This document shows positions 42,736 to 51,786 of a stretch of DNA of 64,000 bases, one piece after another (position 1 is the stretch's first letter; each line of letters starts with the position of its first letter). The notes below the pieces were generated by a model that was not told the DNA's origin, made no database searches, and worked only from the letters and a program-made list of their open reading frames with translations. Made by a program: the position numbers and the translations under genes. This DNA comes from Glycomyces tritici (GTDB lineage Bacteria; Actinomycetota; Actinomycetes; Mycobacteriales; Micromonosporaceae): the NCBI RefSeq assembly GCF_030403505.1, contig NZ_JAUEMJ010000002.1, forward strand, positions 62,001 to 126,000, read 5' to 3'.

Positions 42736-42764
42736 GCGGGCCCGACCGCTCTGGTCGGACCCGC
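42736..42764. terminator. terminator hairpin abutting the transposon
   Basis: GCGGGCCCGACC and GGTCGGACCCGC pair over 11 of 12 positions around GCTCT, about 100 bp after the response-regulator stop. Its first five bases are the GCGGG target duplication, so either copy completes the stem. It probably terminates the histidine kinase/regulator operon. Confidence 0.65.
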
Positions 42765-42866
42765 GAGGTGGAATATGTTGCGGCGCTTGGGTTTCGGTGA
42801 GCGCTGAGCGCTACGCCATACGGCGTGCGGCGGGGTGCCGGGGGTCGGCGCGGGGGTCGGGGCCGC

Positions 42867-43508
42867 TCAGACGAGTCCGCCTTCGTAGGCGGCGATCACG
42901 GCCTGGGTGCGGTCGCGGACGCCGAGTTTGGCGTAGACGCCGCTGAGGTGGGTCTTGACGGTCTCGCGGCCGAGGAAGAGCTTCGCGGCGATCTCCTGGT
43001 TGGAGAGCCCCTTGGCGGCGAGCACGAGGACTTCGCGTTCGCGCTCGCTGAGGTCGGCGATGCCTTTGGGGGCCTTGCGGGTCGGGGCCGCGGCGGCGAG
43101 GCGGCGCACCGCTTCGGGGAACAGGAGCGCGTCCGTGCGGGCGACGAGCCTGACGGCCGCGAGGAGGTCTTCGACGCGGGTGCGCTTGAGCAGGAACCCG
43201 TCCGCTCCGGCGCGCAGGGCCTGCCACACGTAGTCGTCGTTGTCGAAGGTGGTGACGACGAGGATCTTCGGGGGCGCGTCGAGCTCGGCGACGATCCGCT
43301 CGGTCGCCTGGATGCCGTCCACGGTGGGCATGCGGACGTCCATGAGGAGCACGTCGGCCTTGCCGGAGCGGGCGATGGTGAGGGCGTCGATCCCGTCGGC
43401 GCCCTGCGCGACGACCTCCAGGTCCGGTTCGGCTCCGATGATCGCGGCGAATCCGGTGCGGATCAGCGCCTCGTCGTCGATCAGCGCGATGCGCAGTGGT
43501 GCGGTCAT
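42867..43508 (-). CDS. NarL/LuxR-type response regulator
   Basis: A 213-residue two-component regulator. The receiver domain (about 1-120) has the acidic pair I-D-D-E and the phospho-acceptor Asp in L-L-M-D-V-R-M-P; a LuxR-type helix-turn-helix (about 145-210) shows L-S-E-R-E-R-E-V-L and L-S-N-Q-E-I-A-A-K-L-F-L-G-R-E-T-V-K-T-H. ATG 43508 overlaps the kinase stop (ATGA), so it is the partner of the upstream histidine kinase. Target genes unknown. Confidence 0.95.
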   Translation of the reverse strand: MTAPLRIALIDDEALIRTGFAAIIGAEPDLEVVAQGADGIDALTIARSGKADVLLMDVRMPTVDGIQATERIVAELDAPPKILVVTTFDNDDYVWQALRAGADGFLLKRTRVEDLLAAVRLVARTDALLFPEAVRRLAAAAPTRKAPKGIADLSEREREVLVLAAKGLSNQEIAAKLFLGRETVKTHLSGVYAKLGVRDRTQAVIAAYEGGLV

Positions 43509-44722
43509 TCCCGGCCCTTCGTCTCGATCGGTACGGCGGCGCGGACGGTCCATTCGCCCGCGTGCCAGTCGGCTGCGGCCGTGCCGCCGAGGACGGCGGC
43601 GCGCTCGGCCATGCCGATGAGGCCCCGGCCGCCGGGGCGCCCGCGCGGTCGGCGCGCGGCCGGGCTGGCCACGGTGACGAAGGCTTCGGCGGCGCCGACA
43701 TCCACGGTCACGGCGGCGCGCGGCTCGTCGGCGTGGCGCAGCACGTTCGTCAGCGCTTCCTGGACGATCCGGTAGATCTCGCGGGAGGCCAGGCGGCCCA
43801 GGGTCTCGGGGTCGCCGGTGACGCGCAGGTCGACGGCGACACCGGACTCGGCGGTGAGGGTCGCGAGGTCGCCGAGGTCCCGTTGCGGGGCGCGCGCGTC
43901 GTCGCGGTCCTCGCGCAGGGCCCCGATCACGGCGTCGAGTTCGGCCAGCGCGCCGCGGGCGGTCTCGCCGACGGCGGCCATGGCCTGGGAGGCGAAGGCG
44001 GGGTCGTGCGCGATGAGCCGCGAGGCGGCCTCGGACTGGACGACGACCACGGACAGGGCGTGGCCGACGGAGTCGTGGAGTTCGCGGGCGATGCGGTTGC
44101 GGGCGGCCAGGCGGGCGGCCTCGGCGCGGGAGGCGGCGAGGCGGTCGTTCGCGCCCTGGCCGAGGAGGCGGGGCGCGAGGGCCCGCATGCCGGCGGTGGT
44201 GGCCGCGATGAGCGCGATGAGGGCCGCCAGGAACAGCGGGCCGGTGAGCAGGCCCAGTTCGGCGATGTCCCCGATGAAGAAGTCGGGGGTGGCGTCATGG
44301 CCGGTGAAGGTGGCGCGGGCGCCGTAGTAGAGCAGGTAGCAGGCGTACGGGACGAGGGCGAGCGTGGCGCCGCTGAGGACGCCGCCGATCGCGGCGTGGA
44401 GGGTGAACCAGCAGCCGGTGCGCCAGCGGGAGTTCCAGGAGTCGTCGTCGGCGGGCGAGGCGAACTCGGCGCCGAGGAGTCGGCGGGCGGCCGTGCGCTC
44501 GACTTCGCGGTCGGGCAGGAGCAGGGAGGCGGCGGCGACCAGCGGGAGGACGGCGGCGAAGACGGCGGGTTCGATGATGCCGTTGAAGCCGTTGTCGGGG
44601 TTGATCGCGTTGCGGCCGATGGCGCCGACCATCATGAACGGCATCATGAGCGCGCCGCCGAGGATGATCCAGACCCAGCCGCGGTAGGTGGCCCGGGACC
44701 AGAGCGGGGCGAGGAGGCGCAT
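43505..44722 (-). CDS. NarL-type sensor histidine kinase
   Basis: A 405-residue membrane histidine kinase of the HisKA_3 type. Four to five transmembrane helices fill the first 200 residues; the dimerisation segment carries the phospho-acceptor His in I-A-R-E-L-H-D-S-V-G-H, and the ATPase domain shows E-A-L-T-N-V-L-R-H-A and G-G-R-G-L-I-G-M. The start is ambiguous: ATG 44722 (with CACAAT placed for a leaderless mRNA) is listed, ATG 44749 would add nine residues. It is coupled to the LuxR-type regulator. Signal unknown. Confidence 0.93.
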   Translation of the reverse strand: MRLLAPLWSRATYRGWVWIILGGALMMPFMMVGAIGRNAINPDNGFNGIIEPAVFAAVLPLVAAASLLLPDREVERTAARRLLGAEFASPADDDSWNSRWRTGCWFTLHAAIGGVLSGATLALVPYACYLLYYGARATFTGHDATPDFFIGDIAELGLLTGPLFLAALIALIAATTAGMRALAPRLLGQGANDRLAASRAEAARLAARNRIARELHDSVGHALSVVVVQSEAASRLIAHDPAFASQAMAAVGETARGALAELDAVIGALREDRDDARAPQRDLGDLATLTAESGVAVDLRVTGDPETLGRLASREIYRIVQEALTNVLRHADEPRAAVTVDVGAAEAFVTVASPAARRPRGRPGGRGLIGMAERAAVLGGTAAADWHAGEWTVRAAVPIETKGRE

Positions 44723-44760
44723 GGGGCCATTGTGCCAGCGGCGGTTCATGTCTTCAGCCT

Positions 44761-44826
44761 CGCAGGCGGCGGCGCCTGCGGCTTCCCTCCGCGGCGGGGC
44801 CCCGGTCCCCCGCGCGGGGGACCGGG
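44761..44826. terminator. two GC hairpins, terminator of the VOC gene
   Basis: A perfect 26-bp palindrome (CCCGGTCCCCCGC and complement) at 44801-44826 lies 18 bp after the VOC gene stop; a smaller hairpin CGCAGGC/GCCTGCG is at 44761-44780 in front of the kinase. Together they separate the two minus-strand units. Confidence 0.65.
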
Positions 44827-44844
44827 CGTGCCCGGGTGCGGGCG

Positions 44845-45324
44845 CTATTCGCCTTCGTAGGCGGTCTTGAGCGCCTGGAGGTCGATCTTCTTCATCGCGT
44901 ACATGGCCTTGACGGCCCTGACGGCGGACTCCTTGTCGGGGCCGCCCACGTACCGGTCGGCCTCGGTGGGCCAGACCTGCCAGTTGACGCCCCACTTGTC
45001 GGCGATCCAGCCGCACTGGATCTCGCTGCCGCCGTTGGCGAGGAACGCGTCCCAGAGGCGGTCGACCTCGTCCTGGGAGTCGCAGTTGATGAGCAGGGAC
45101 ATGGCGTGGTCGTGCTTGGCGGAGTCGTCGCCGTTGATGGCGGTGAACGACTGCCCGGCGAGGTCGAAGTTCACGACCATCGCGTTCCCGACGGTCCCGT
45201 GCGCGTCCTCGATGTACGGGATGGTGCCGGTGACCTTGGCGTCGTCGAAGAGGGTCGTGTACCACTCGACGGCCTCTTCGGCGGTGTTGTCCTTGTACCA
45301 GATGTTGGTGACGATCTTCTGCAT
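44845..45324 (-). CDS. PhnB-like VOC family protein
   Basis: A 159-residue protein of the PhnB/3-demethylubiquinone-methyltransferase-like VOC group. I-V-T-N-I-W-Y-K-D-N-T-A-E-E-A-V-E-W-Y at the start, a stretch reading F-T-A-I-N-G-D, and W-G-V-N-W-Q-V-W-P near the end are typical. These proteins have one VOC unit pair and mostly unknown substrates. ATG 45322-45324 gives the standard M-x-K-I-V/T start; GGAAGGA lies upstream. Divergent from the DUF1801 gene. Confidence 0.9.
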   Translation of the reverse strand: MQKIVTNIWYKDNTAEEAVEWYTTLFDDAKVTGTIPYIEDAHGTVGNAMVVNFDLAGQSFTAINGDDSAKHDHAMSLLINCDSQDEVDRLWDAFLANGGSEIQCGWIADKWGVNWQVWPTEADRYVGGPDKESAVRAVKAMYAMKKIDLQALKTAYEGE

Positions 45325-45442
45325 GGCGGTTCGTCCTTCCGAGTCGGGCTGGGCTGCCTTGATAAGGCGATTGCACCAGTTGAGACGAGGCGGCGGGCCG
45401 AAACTCATCGCTCGGGAGCGGCATCGGCGCTACGTTTCGGGG

Positions 45443-45802
45443 ATGGTGCAGAGCGAGGCGGCGACCGTGGACGAGTACCTGGCGGAGCTCCCGGAGGAGC
45501 GCCGGGAGGTGATGACCGCGATCAGGGATGTCTGCCGGGCGGCGATGCCCGGGTTCACCGAGGTCATGGCGTACGGCATGCCGGGCTTCACGCGCGACGG
45601 CGACGACGGCGTGGCCTTCGCGTCCCAGAAGCGGTACATCTCGTTCTACCTGCCCGCCGGCGTGCGGGACGCCTTCGCCGACCGCCTCGCGGACCACGAC
45701 ATGGGCAAGGCCTGCCTCAGGTTCTCCTCCCCGCGGAAGGTCGACCTCGACCTCATCCGCGACATCGCCCGGGCCGCGGCCGCCGCGCCCGGTCCCCGCT
45801 GA
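45443..45802 (+). CDS. DUF1801 (YdhG-like) protein
   Basis: A 119-residue small protein with T-V-D-E-Y-L-A-E-L-P-E-E-R-R near the start and A-Y-G-M-P-G-F and Y-I-S-F-Y-L later, matching DUF1801. Its biochemical role is unknown; the fold resembles iron-regulated frataxin-like proteins. It is divergent from the PhnB-like gene and followed by a strong terminator. Confidence 0.85.
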   Translation: MVQSEAATVDEYLAELPEERREVMTAIRDVCRAAMPGFTEVMAYGMPGFTRDGDDGVAFASQKRYISFYLPAGVRDAFADRLADHDMGKACLRFSSPRKVDLDLIRDIARAAAAAPGPR

Positions 45803-45820
45803 CCCGGCTCGATGAGACTC

Positions 45821-45856
45821 CCGGCCGCTCCCGCATGGGTGGTGGGGAGCGGCCGG
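45821..45856 (+). terminator. hairpin after the DUF1801 gene
   Basis: CCGGCCGCTCCC and its exact complement form a 12-bp stem around a 12-nt loop, 18 bp after the stop codon. Confidence 0.65.
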
Positions 45857-46029
45857 GGGCGCGGGCCGGCGACAGCACTGGCCGGCCCAGGTTTCCTGAG
45901 CGGAGGCCCTCACGCGCGGAGGCGGCGCTGCGGTCCTGTTCCAGTGCACCACCGCATCACCATGGGCGGCAACGGTTGCGGTGTCCCGCTATGTCCCGGA
46001 CGGGGCGGTCGCGCGGCAGCGGTCCTCGG

Positions 46030-46045
46030 TAGACTCAGTGACGTG
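46030..46045 (+). promoter_or_regulatory. leaderless promoter of the STAND regulator
   Basis: TAGACT at 46030-46035 lies seven bases before the GTG at 46043, the spacing expected for transcription starting at the start codon. This decided the start choice. Confidence 0.5.
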
Positions 46046-48583
46046 CGTCATTCCCTCAATGGCCCCGACCCCTCGTCCGCCGGTTCGGCCCCGCAGATGG
46101 TCGCACTGCTCCGCGAACTGCGCGCCGGCTCGGGGCTGAGCATCCGCGAGGTCAGCCGCCGCGCCCGCGACCGCGGCGACTGGCTCCCCACCTCGACGCT
46201 CGCCGCCGTCCTCAACCGCGACTCGCTCCCCCGGTCCGAAGTGGTCGCCGCGCTCGTGCGCGCCTGCGGCGGCGACGAGGCCGCCGTCGACACCTGGCTC
46301 GCGCAGTGCTCCCGCATCGCCGCCGGCGTCGCCGACACCGGGCAGGTCCCCCGCCAGCTGCCGCCCGCGCCCCACGCCTTCACCGGCCGCGAACGCGAAC
46401 TGCGCCTCATCGGCGAGCACGCCCGCGAGTCCGCGCCCCGCGCCGTCGTCGTCGCCGGGTCCGCCGGGATCGGCAAGACCGCGCTCGTCCTCCACTGGGC
46501 GCACCGCGCCCTCGACGACTACCCCGACGGGCAGCTCTACGTCGACCTCCGCGGCTTCTCCGGCACCGACCCGCTCGAGCCCTCGCCGGTGCTGCAGCGG
46601 TTCCTCACCGCGCTCGGCACCGCCGCGGAGGAGATCCCGGCCGAGACCGACGAGCGCGCCGCGATGTACCGCTCGCTCCTGAGCCACCGCCGCGTCCTCG
46701 TCGTCCTCGACAACGCCCGCAGCCCCGAGCAGCTGCGCCACCTCCTCCCCGGCACCGGCGGCTCCGCCGCCCTCATCACCGCCCGAACGGTCCTCTTCGG
46801 ACTCACGGCGACGCACGGCGTCCCGCACCTGCGCCTCGCCCCACTCGCCCGCGACGAATCCATGGACCTCCTCGGCGCCATGGTCGGACGCGACCGCATC
46901 GCCGCCGACCCGAAAGCGGCCCGCGGCCTCGCCGCCGCCTGCGGCGACCTCCCCCTCGCCCTCCGCCTCGCCGCCTGCCAGAGCCTCGCCCACCCCGAAC
47001 AGGCCCTCGGCGACCTCCGCGACCGCATCGCCGACGCACCCCTCGCCAACCTCGACCTCCCCGGCGACGAGGCCGCCGGCCTCCGCTCCTGCCTCGACCT
47101 CACCCGCGACCGCCTCGCACCCGCCGAACGCCGGACCCTCACCGCGATCGGCCTGCACCCCGCCACCGATTTCGAACCCCCCGGCATCGCCGCCCTCACC
47201 GCGACCACCACCGCCGACGCCGCCGCCGCACTCCACCGGCTCGCCGAAGTCCACCTCGCCGCCCCCGGCGACGGTGAGCACTGGAGCGTCCACGACCTCG
47301 TCCGCGCCTACGCCCGCGACCAGGCCGACGCGCATCCCGACCGCGACGACGCCCTGCGCCGCCTCTACGACTGGCACCTCGCCTCCGTCGCCGGCACCTG
47401 GACCGTCCTGTTCGGACTCGAACCCGAGGCGTCCCCAGAGACCGACATTCCCCCGGCACCGTTCGCGGCCCCCGAAGACGCCCTCGAATGGCTCGACACC
47501 CGACACAGCGCACTCACCGCGACCATCCGCCACGCCGCCGCCGGCGGCCACCACTGGCACGCCAGCCGCCTCGCCTCCGCACTCTGGCGCTACCAGTACC
47601 TGCGCGGCCTGCGCACCGAAGCCCTCGACTGCCTCGCCATCGCCCTCGAAGCCGACCGCGCCCAAGGCGACCGGCGGCACGAGGCCACCGTCCGCTACCA
47701 GATCGGCAGCACCCACCGCGCCATCGGCGCCCTCGACGAGGCCGAACACCACCTCGACGCCTCCCGCACCCTCGCCGCCGAGCTCGGCGACCGCAACGGC
47801 GAACTCATCGCCCTCGCCGGACTCGGCTGGTGCCACAGCCAGCGCTGGCGGCTCGCCGAAGCCCGTCGGTGCGCCGCCGAGGTCGCCGAGGGCTTCCGCG
47901 AACTCGGCGACGCCGTCCGCGAGGCCAACGCCCTCGACGACCTCGCCCACCTCGACCTCCTCATCGGCGACAACGAGAACGCCCAGTCCGGCTTCGAGCG
48001 GTCCGTCACGACCTTCGCCGACCGCGGATGGCACCAGAACCTCGGCGCCGCCCTCGCGGGCCTGGCCCGGCTGCGCCTGCGCGACCACGACCCCCACGCC
48101 GCCGCCGAACTCCTCGAGAAGGCCCTCCGCGCCTACGGCGACTCCGGCGACGAGTACGGCCAGGCCTTCATCCGCAGCCGCTTCGCCTACGCCCGCGCCC
48201 ACCAGGGCCGGCACGACGAGGCCAAGTCGCTCGCCGAGCACGCGCTCGACGCGACGGCCAACGCCGGCAGCATCGAACTGCGCCTCGAAGTCCTCAACAA
48301 CACCGGGTTCACCTACAACGTCGTGGGCGACCCCGCGACCGCCGAACGCCTCCACCGCGAAGCCCTCGACCTCGCCGAAGCCGCCCCCGACCCGTACGAG
48401 GAGGCCCGCGCCAACCACGGCCTCGGCAACTCGCTCGCGGCCCAGGGCGGCGACCGCGAGGCCCGCACCCACTGGGCGCGGGCCCTGCGCCTGCACGACT
48501 CGATCGGCACGTACGGCAGGGCCGAGGTCGCCGAACTCCTCGCCAAGCGGGCGCCCGGCGGTACCCGTGACCAGGTGCACTGA
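46043..48583 (+). CDS. XRE-NB-ARC-TPR STAND-type regulator
   Basis: An 846-residue signal-transduction protein. An N-terminal helix-turn-helix-like segment (about 12-65, L-S-I-R-E-V-S-R-R-A) precedes an NB-ARC ATPase: Walker A G-S-A-G-I-G-K-T-A at about 140, Walker B R-V-L-V-V-L-D-N, and D-L-P-L-A-L-R-L. The C-terminal 350 residues are tetratricopeptide repeats (A-L-D-E-A-E-H-H-L, N-A-L-D-D-L-A-H-L-D-L-L, and others). Such proteins are inactive until a ligand binds the repeats, and regulate secondary metabolism or act in defence. It stands alone. Confidence 0.9.
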   Translation: MRHSLNGPDPSSAGSAPQMVALLRELRAGSGLSIREVSRRARDRGDWLPTSTLAAVLNRDSLPRSEVVAALVRACGGDEAAVDTWLAQCSRIAAGVADTGQVPRQLPPAPHAFTGRERELRLIGEHARESAPRAVVVAGSAGIGKTALVLHWAHRALDDYPDGQLYVDLRGFSGTDPLEPSPVLQRFLTALGTAAEEIPAETDERAAMYRSLLSHRRVLVVLDNARSPEQLRHLLPGTGGSAALITARTVLFGLTATHGVPHLRLAPLARDESMDLLGAMVGRDRIAADPKAARGLAAACGDLPLALRLAACQSLAHPEQALGDLRDRIADAPLANLDLPGDEAAGLRSCLDLTRDRLAPAERRTLTAIGLHPATDFEPPGIAALTATTTADAAAALHRLAEVHLAAPGDGEHWSVHDLVRAYARDQADAHPDRDDALRRLYDWHLASVAGTWTVLFGLEPEASPETDIPPAPFAAPEDALEWLDTRHSALTATIRHAAAGGHHWHASRLASALWRYQYLRGLRTEALDCLAIALEADRAQGDRRHEATVRYQIGSTHRAIGALDEAEHHLDASRTLAAELGDRNGELIALAGLGWCHSQRWRLAEARRCAAEVAEGFRELGDAVREANALDDLAHLDLLIGDNENAQSGFERSVTTFADRGWHQNLGAALAGLARLRLRDHDPHAAAELLEKALRAYGDSGDEYGQAFIRSRFAYARAHQGRHDEAKSLAEHALDATANAGSIELRLEVLNNTGFTYNVVGDPATAERLHREALDLAEAAPDPYEEARANHGLGNSLAAQGGDREARTHWARALRLHDSIGTYGRAEVAELLAKRAPGGTRDQVH

Positions 48584-48626
48584 AGCCGCACCACCGCAAC
48601 CGGTCTCAGCTGCTATACATGAGCGG

Positions 48627-48893
48627 GTGACCGAACGAAAGCCCGGCCGCCTCCGCAACGCCCTCGCCGCGCTCATGTACCGCATGCAGGCGTTCACCGT
48701 GGTCGGCTACATGGGCGTCGCGTCCTTCATCGGCGTCGAAGCGCTCATCGTCCTCCTGGGCTTCACCACGGTCCTGCCGATCGCGATCCCGTTCGTGCTC
48801 ATCGTCCTCGGACTCGTGTACCTCTTCCGCCAGCGCCTCCGCGGCCTGTGGGCCGGCGCCCGCGCCCGGCTCCGCCGCGGCGAGGCCGAGTAG
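48627..48893 (+). CDS. small membrane protein
   Basis: An 88-residue protein with two hydrophobic helices (about 20-42 and 45-65) flanked by Arg-rich ends, consistent with a small integral membrane protein with cytoplasmic termini. TATACA at 48614-48619 is well placed for a leaderless start at GTG 48627. Family not recognised and function unknown. Confidence 0.65.
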   Translation: MTERKPGRLRNALAALMYRMQAFTVVGYMGVASFIGVEALIVLLGFTTVLPIAIPFVLIVLGLVYLFRQRLRGLWAGARARLRRGEAE

Positions 48894-48964
48894 CGGCGGA
48901 ACTGCAGGGACCCCTCCCGGTAGGGTCCTGCGACAATCGACGTCCCCTGACGTGAAGGACCCAC

Positions 48965-49690
48965 ATGTCTCCGAACGAACCCCGCCCCGAGCCCGACCCG
49001 GAGCCGGACGCCGCGCCGCCCGCGCCCACCACCGCAGCCCCGCACCTCGCTCCCGAATCCGAAGCGGCCCAAGCAACTCCATTCGCCCCAGCGCAGCACG
49101 CCCCAGCGGCGCCCGAGCCCTACGCCGCACCGGAGCAGCACGCACCGCCCGCACCGGAGCCCTACGCAGCCCCCGCATCAGCCTTCACACCCGAACCGGA
49201 CACCGACCTCACGCCCGCCCCGGCGCCTGCGGCCACCGCCGCACCGGATCCGACCCCCGCACCCGCGCACCCGGATCCGAACCCCGAAGGCACGGCACCC
49301 GCGAACACCGCCACCGAAAGCGATGCCGCCGAAGCCAACCCGGGGCCCCCGTCGTCGGCGACCGTCGGTGCCGCGCCCGCATTCCCCGCTCCGCCGCCAC
49401 CGCCGTACCCTCCAGCGGGCCCGTACTACTGGCAGCCGCCGCGACCCCGTACCAACGGCTTCGCGGTCGCCGCCCTGGTCGTCGGCATCGTCGGCCTCTG
49501 CCTCTGCTTCGGATTCCTGGCCATCATCTTCGGCAGCATCGCGAAGCGGCAGATCGATGCGACCGGCGAGGCCGGCGCCGGCCTCGCCACCGCCGGCATC
49601 GTCCTCGGCTGGATCGCCGTCGCCTGGGTCCTGCTCCGCATCATCGTCATCGCCAGCACCGGCGCCAGCTCGACCTCGTTCGGGTACTGA
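48965..49690 (+). CDS. Pro/Ala-rich DUF4190-like membrane protein
   Basis: A 241-residue protein with a long N-terminal region (about 1-150) rich in Pro, Ala and Glu, then two transmembrane helices with G-F-A-V-A-A-L-V-V-G-I-V-G-L-C and the DUF4190 loop I-F-G-S-I-A-K-R-Q-I. DUF4190 proteins are small two-helix membrane proteins of unknown function, often preceded by disordered tails. AAGGA is placed before the ATG. It is convergent with priA. Confidence 0.8.
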   Translation: MSPNEPRPEPDPEPDAAPPAPTTAAPHLAPESEAAQATPFAPAQHAPAAPEPYAAPEQHAPPAPEPYAAPASAFTPEPDTDLTPAPAPAATAAPDPTPAPAHPDPNPEGTAPANTATESDAAEANPGPPSSATVGAAPAFPAPPPPPYPPAGPYYWQPPRPRTNGFAVAALVVGIVGLCLCFGFLAIIFGSIAKRQIDATGEAGAGLATAGIVLGWIAVAWVLLRIIVIASTGASSTSFGY

Positions 49691-49710
49691 CCGGCCGGAC
49701 CTGCTGCGGC

Positions 49711-51636
49711 TCAGGCGATCTCGCGAGGATCGATCTGGACCTTCACCTGCTCGGCCTTCGCACTCGAACGCTCGGCCGTCGCCTTCGCGAGCACGCTCGC
49801 CAGGGCGGCGCCGTCGCGGCGACGCACCCGCAGCAGCAGCCGCTCCGTGTGCTCATCGACAGGAATCGGCCCGATGACCTCCGCCCCCAGATCCGACGGC
49901 AGGTTCGCGGCGATCTTCTCCGCCTCGCCGTTCGGCCCCGTCAGCGCGGCGAACTTCATCACCGGCGGGAACCCGAGCTCAGCGCGCTCGTCCAGCTCCA
50001 GCCGCGCGAACCACGCAGGGTCCCAGCGGATCAGCGCCTGCACCACCGGCAGCCCCCCGTCGGCCGTGACCACGGCGGTCCCCGTGGGCGCGCACAGCGA
50101 CACCGCGTGCATCCAGATCCGAAGGGCCTCTTCAGAAGCGGTCAACTCCGCCCGCGTCAGCTGCGCCCACGTGTCCAGCAGCAGCACCGCACCGTAACCC
50201 TGCGGCGCCGTCGGCTCCACCCCCGGAGTGGACACGACGATGCGCCGGCCCTCCGGAATGGTGCCGAGCCGCTCCGAAGCGTTCGACTCGACCACCTCGA
50301 CCCCCGGGAAGGCACTCGCCAGCTCCTCGGCGGTCCGCGCCGCACCGATCACGACCGCCCTGATCTGCGTCGAGCCGCACTCCTTGCACCGGTACTGCTC
50401 GTCGACCCGGCCGCACCACGTGCACACCGGAGGCCGGCGCGGCCCCGTGAGCCGCAGCGGCCCAGTGCATTCGGGGCACAGCGCGCGCGTGCGGCAGCGC
50501 TGGCAGGAGACCGCCGGGACATAGCCCCGGCGCGGCACCTGCAGCAGCACCGGCAGGTCCGCGTTCAATGCGGTCCGCGCGGCTTCCCAAGCGACCGTCG
50601 GCAGGCGCGCGGTCGAGCTCGACGGGTCGGCCGCGAGGTCGGCGTCGTCGCCGATCGGCACGACCCGGGGCGCGGCGGCGCGGAGCGCGTCGCGCTCGCC
50701 GACCGCCGAGATCGCCCAGCCGGTCTCGACCAGCAGCTGCGCCTGCGGCGTGCGCGAGAAGCCGCCGACCACGCAGGCCGCCCCGGCCATTTCGGCGCGG
50801 GTCAGCAGCACGTCGCGGGCGTGCGGCTGCGGCGCGTGGAGGCTCGTCAGGTTCTTGTCGCCGTCGTCCCAGACCGCCACGAGCCCGAGGTCCTCCACCG
50901 GGGCGAGCATCGCGACCTGCGTGCCCGCGACGATGCGCACCTCGCCCCGCAGGGCCTTGAGGAAGGACCGGTAGCGCGGCGTCGGGCCCATGGCGTTCGA
51001 GAGCGTCACGTGCCGGTCGGGTCCGAGCACGGCGGTCAGCGCCGCGTCGAGCCGTTCCAGGTCGTACTGGTCGGGCACGACGAGCACGGCACCGCGACCG
51101 GCGGCGGCGGCGGTCGCGGCGGCCTCGGCGAGCCGGGTCGCCCAGTCCTCGCCGGGGATCGCGCTCCAGACGATGCGGGGCGGTTTGCCTTCGCGCACCG
51201 CGCGCAGGAATGCCTCGCCTGCGATATATCTATTCCAGTGAGTGGTGGTCGGCGCGGCCACCGGCTGCGGTTCGGCCGGCGCCTCCTTCTCGACCCGCAG
51301 CTTGCGCTCGGGCAGGGCCAGGCGCAGCACGTCGGCCAGGTTGCCCGCGTAGCGGTCCGCGACGCGGCGCGCCGCGGCCGCCACTTCGGCGGTGAGCACG
51401 GCGCCGGGCGGCACCACTTCGAGGACCGGCAGGACCTTCCCGGTGAAGTCCGTGCGGTCGCGCAGCTCCATCACGGTGGCCTTGAGCTTGCGGCCGCTGA
51501 ACCGCACCGCGACGCGGCAGCCGGGCTGCACCTCGTCGAGGAGTTCGACCGGCACACGGTAGTCGAAAAGCTGGTTGAGCTGCGGCAACGGGTGGTCTAC
51601 GCAGACCGCTGCGTATCGTGCCGGGGACTCGTCCAT
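49711..51636 (-). CDS. priA: probable replication restart protein PriA
   Basis: A 641-residue PriA. The N-terminal 3'-DNA-binding domain and the zinc-binding Cys clusters (C-Q-R-C-R, C-P-E-C, C-T-W-C, C-K-E-C at about 370-420) are clear. The expected Walker A G-x-T-G-S-G-K-T is missing: the equivalent region reads S-A-I-P-G-E-D-W-A, and the family DEAH box is also not evident. This is the known actinobacterial form, thought to lack helicase activity but still able to act in primosome loading. It follows metK on the same strand. Confidence 0.93.
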   Translation of the reverse strand: MDESPARYAAVCVDHPLPQLNQLFDYRVPVELLDEVQPGCRVAVRFSGRKLKATVMELRDRTDFTGKVLPVLEVVPPGAVLTAEVAAAARRVADRYAGNLADVLRLALPERKLRVEKEAPAEPQPVAAPTTTHWNRYIAGEAFLRAVREGKPPRIVWSAIPGEDWATRLAEAAATAAAAGRGAVLVVPDQYDLERLDAALTAVLGPDRHVTLSNAMGPTPRYRSFLKALRGEVRIVAGTQVAMLAPVEDLGLVAVWDDGDKNLTSLHAPQPHARDVLLTRAEMAGAACVVGGFSRTPQAQLLVETGWAISAVGERDALRAAAPRVVPIGDDADLAADPSSSTARLPTVAWEAARTALNADLPVLLQVPRRGYVPAVSCQRCRTRALCPECTGPLRLTGPRRPPVCTWCGRVDEQYRCKECGSTQIRAVVIGAARTAEELASAFPGVEVVESNASERLGTIPEGRRIVVSTPGVEPTAPQGYGAVLLLDTWAQLTRAELTASEEALRIWMHAVSLCAPTGTAVVTADGGLPVVQALIRWDPAWFARLELDERAELGFPPVMKFAALTGPNGEAEKIAANLPSDLGAEVIGPIPVDEHTERLLLRVRRRDGAALASVLAKATAERSSAKAEQVKVQIDPREIA

Positions 51637-51736
51637 CCGCTAAAAATACCGCTCGGCCCTGACACTCCGCCGCTGCACGGCCCCTCGAGTGGGCACCGGT
51701 TCCCGCCGCGCGTGCGGCCGCACGGCGCCCGGAAGC

Positions 51737-51771
51737 GCGAGTGCCCCCTGCCGACGGCAGGGGGCACTCGC
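51737..51771 (-). terminator. strong terminator after metK
   Basis: Perfect 16-bp arms (GCGAGTGCCCCCTGCC and complement) around GAC, 16 bp after the metK stop and before priA. Confidence 0.75.
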
Positions 51772-51786
51772 TCGCGAAGTGCAGTG

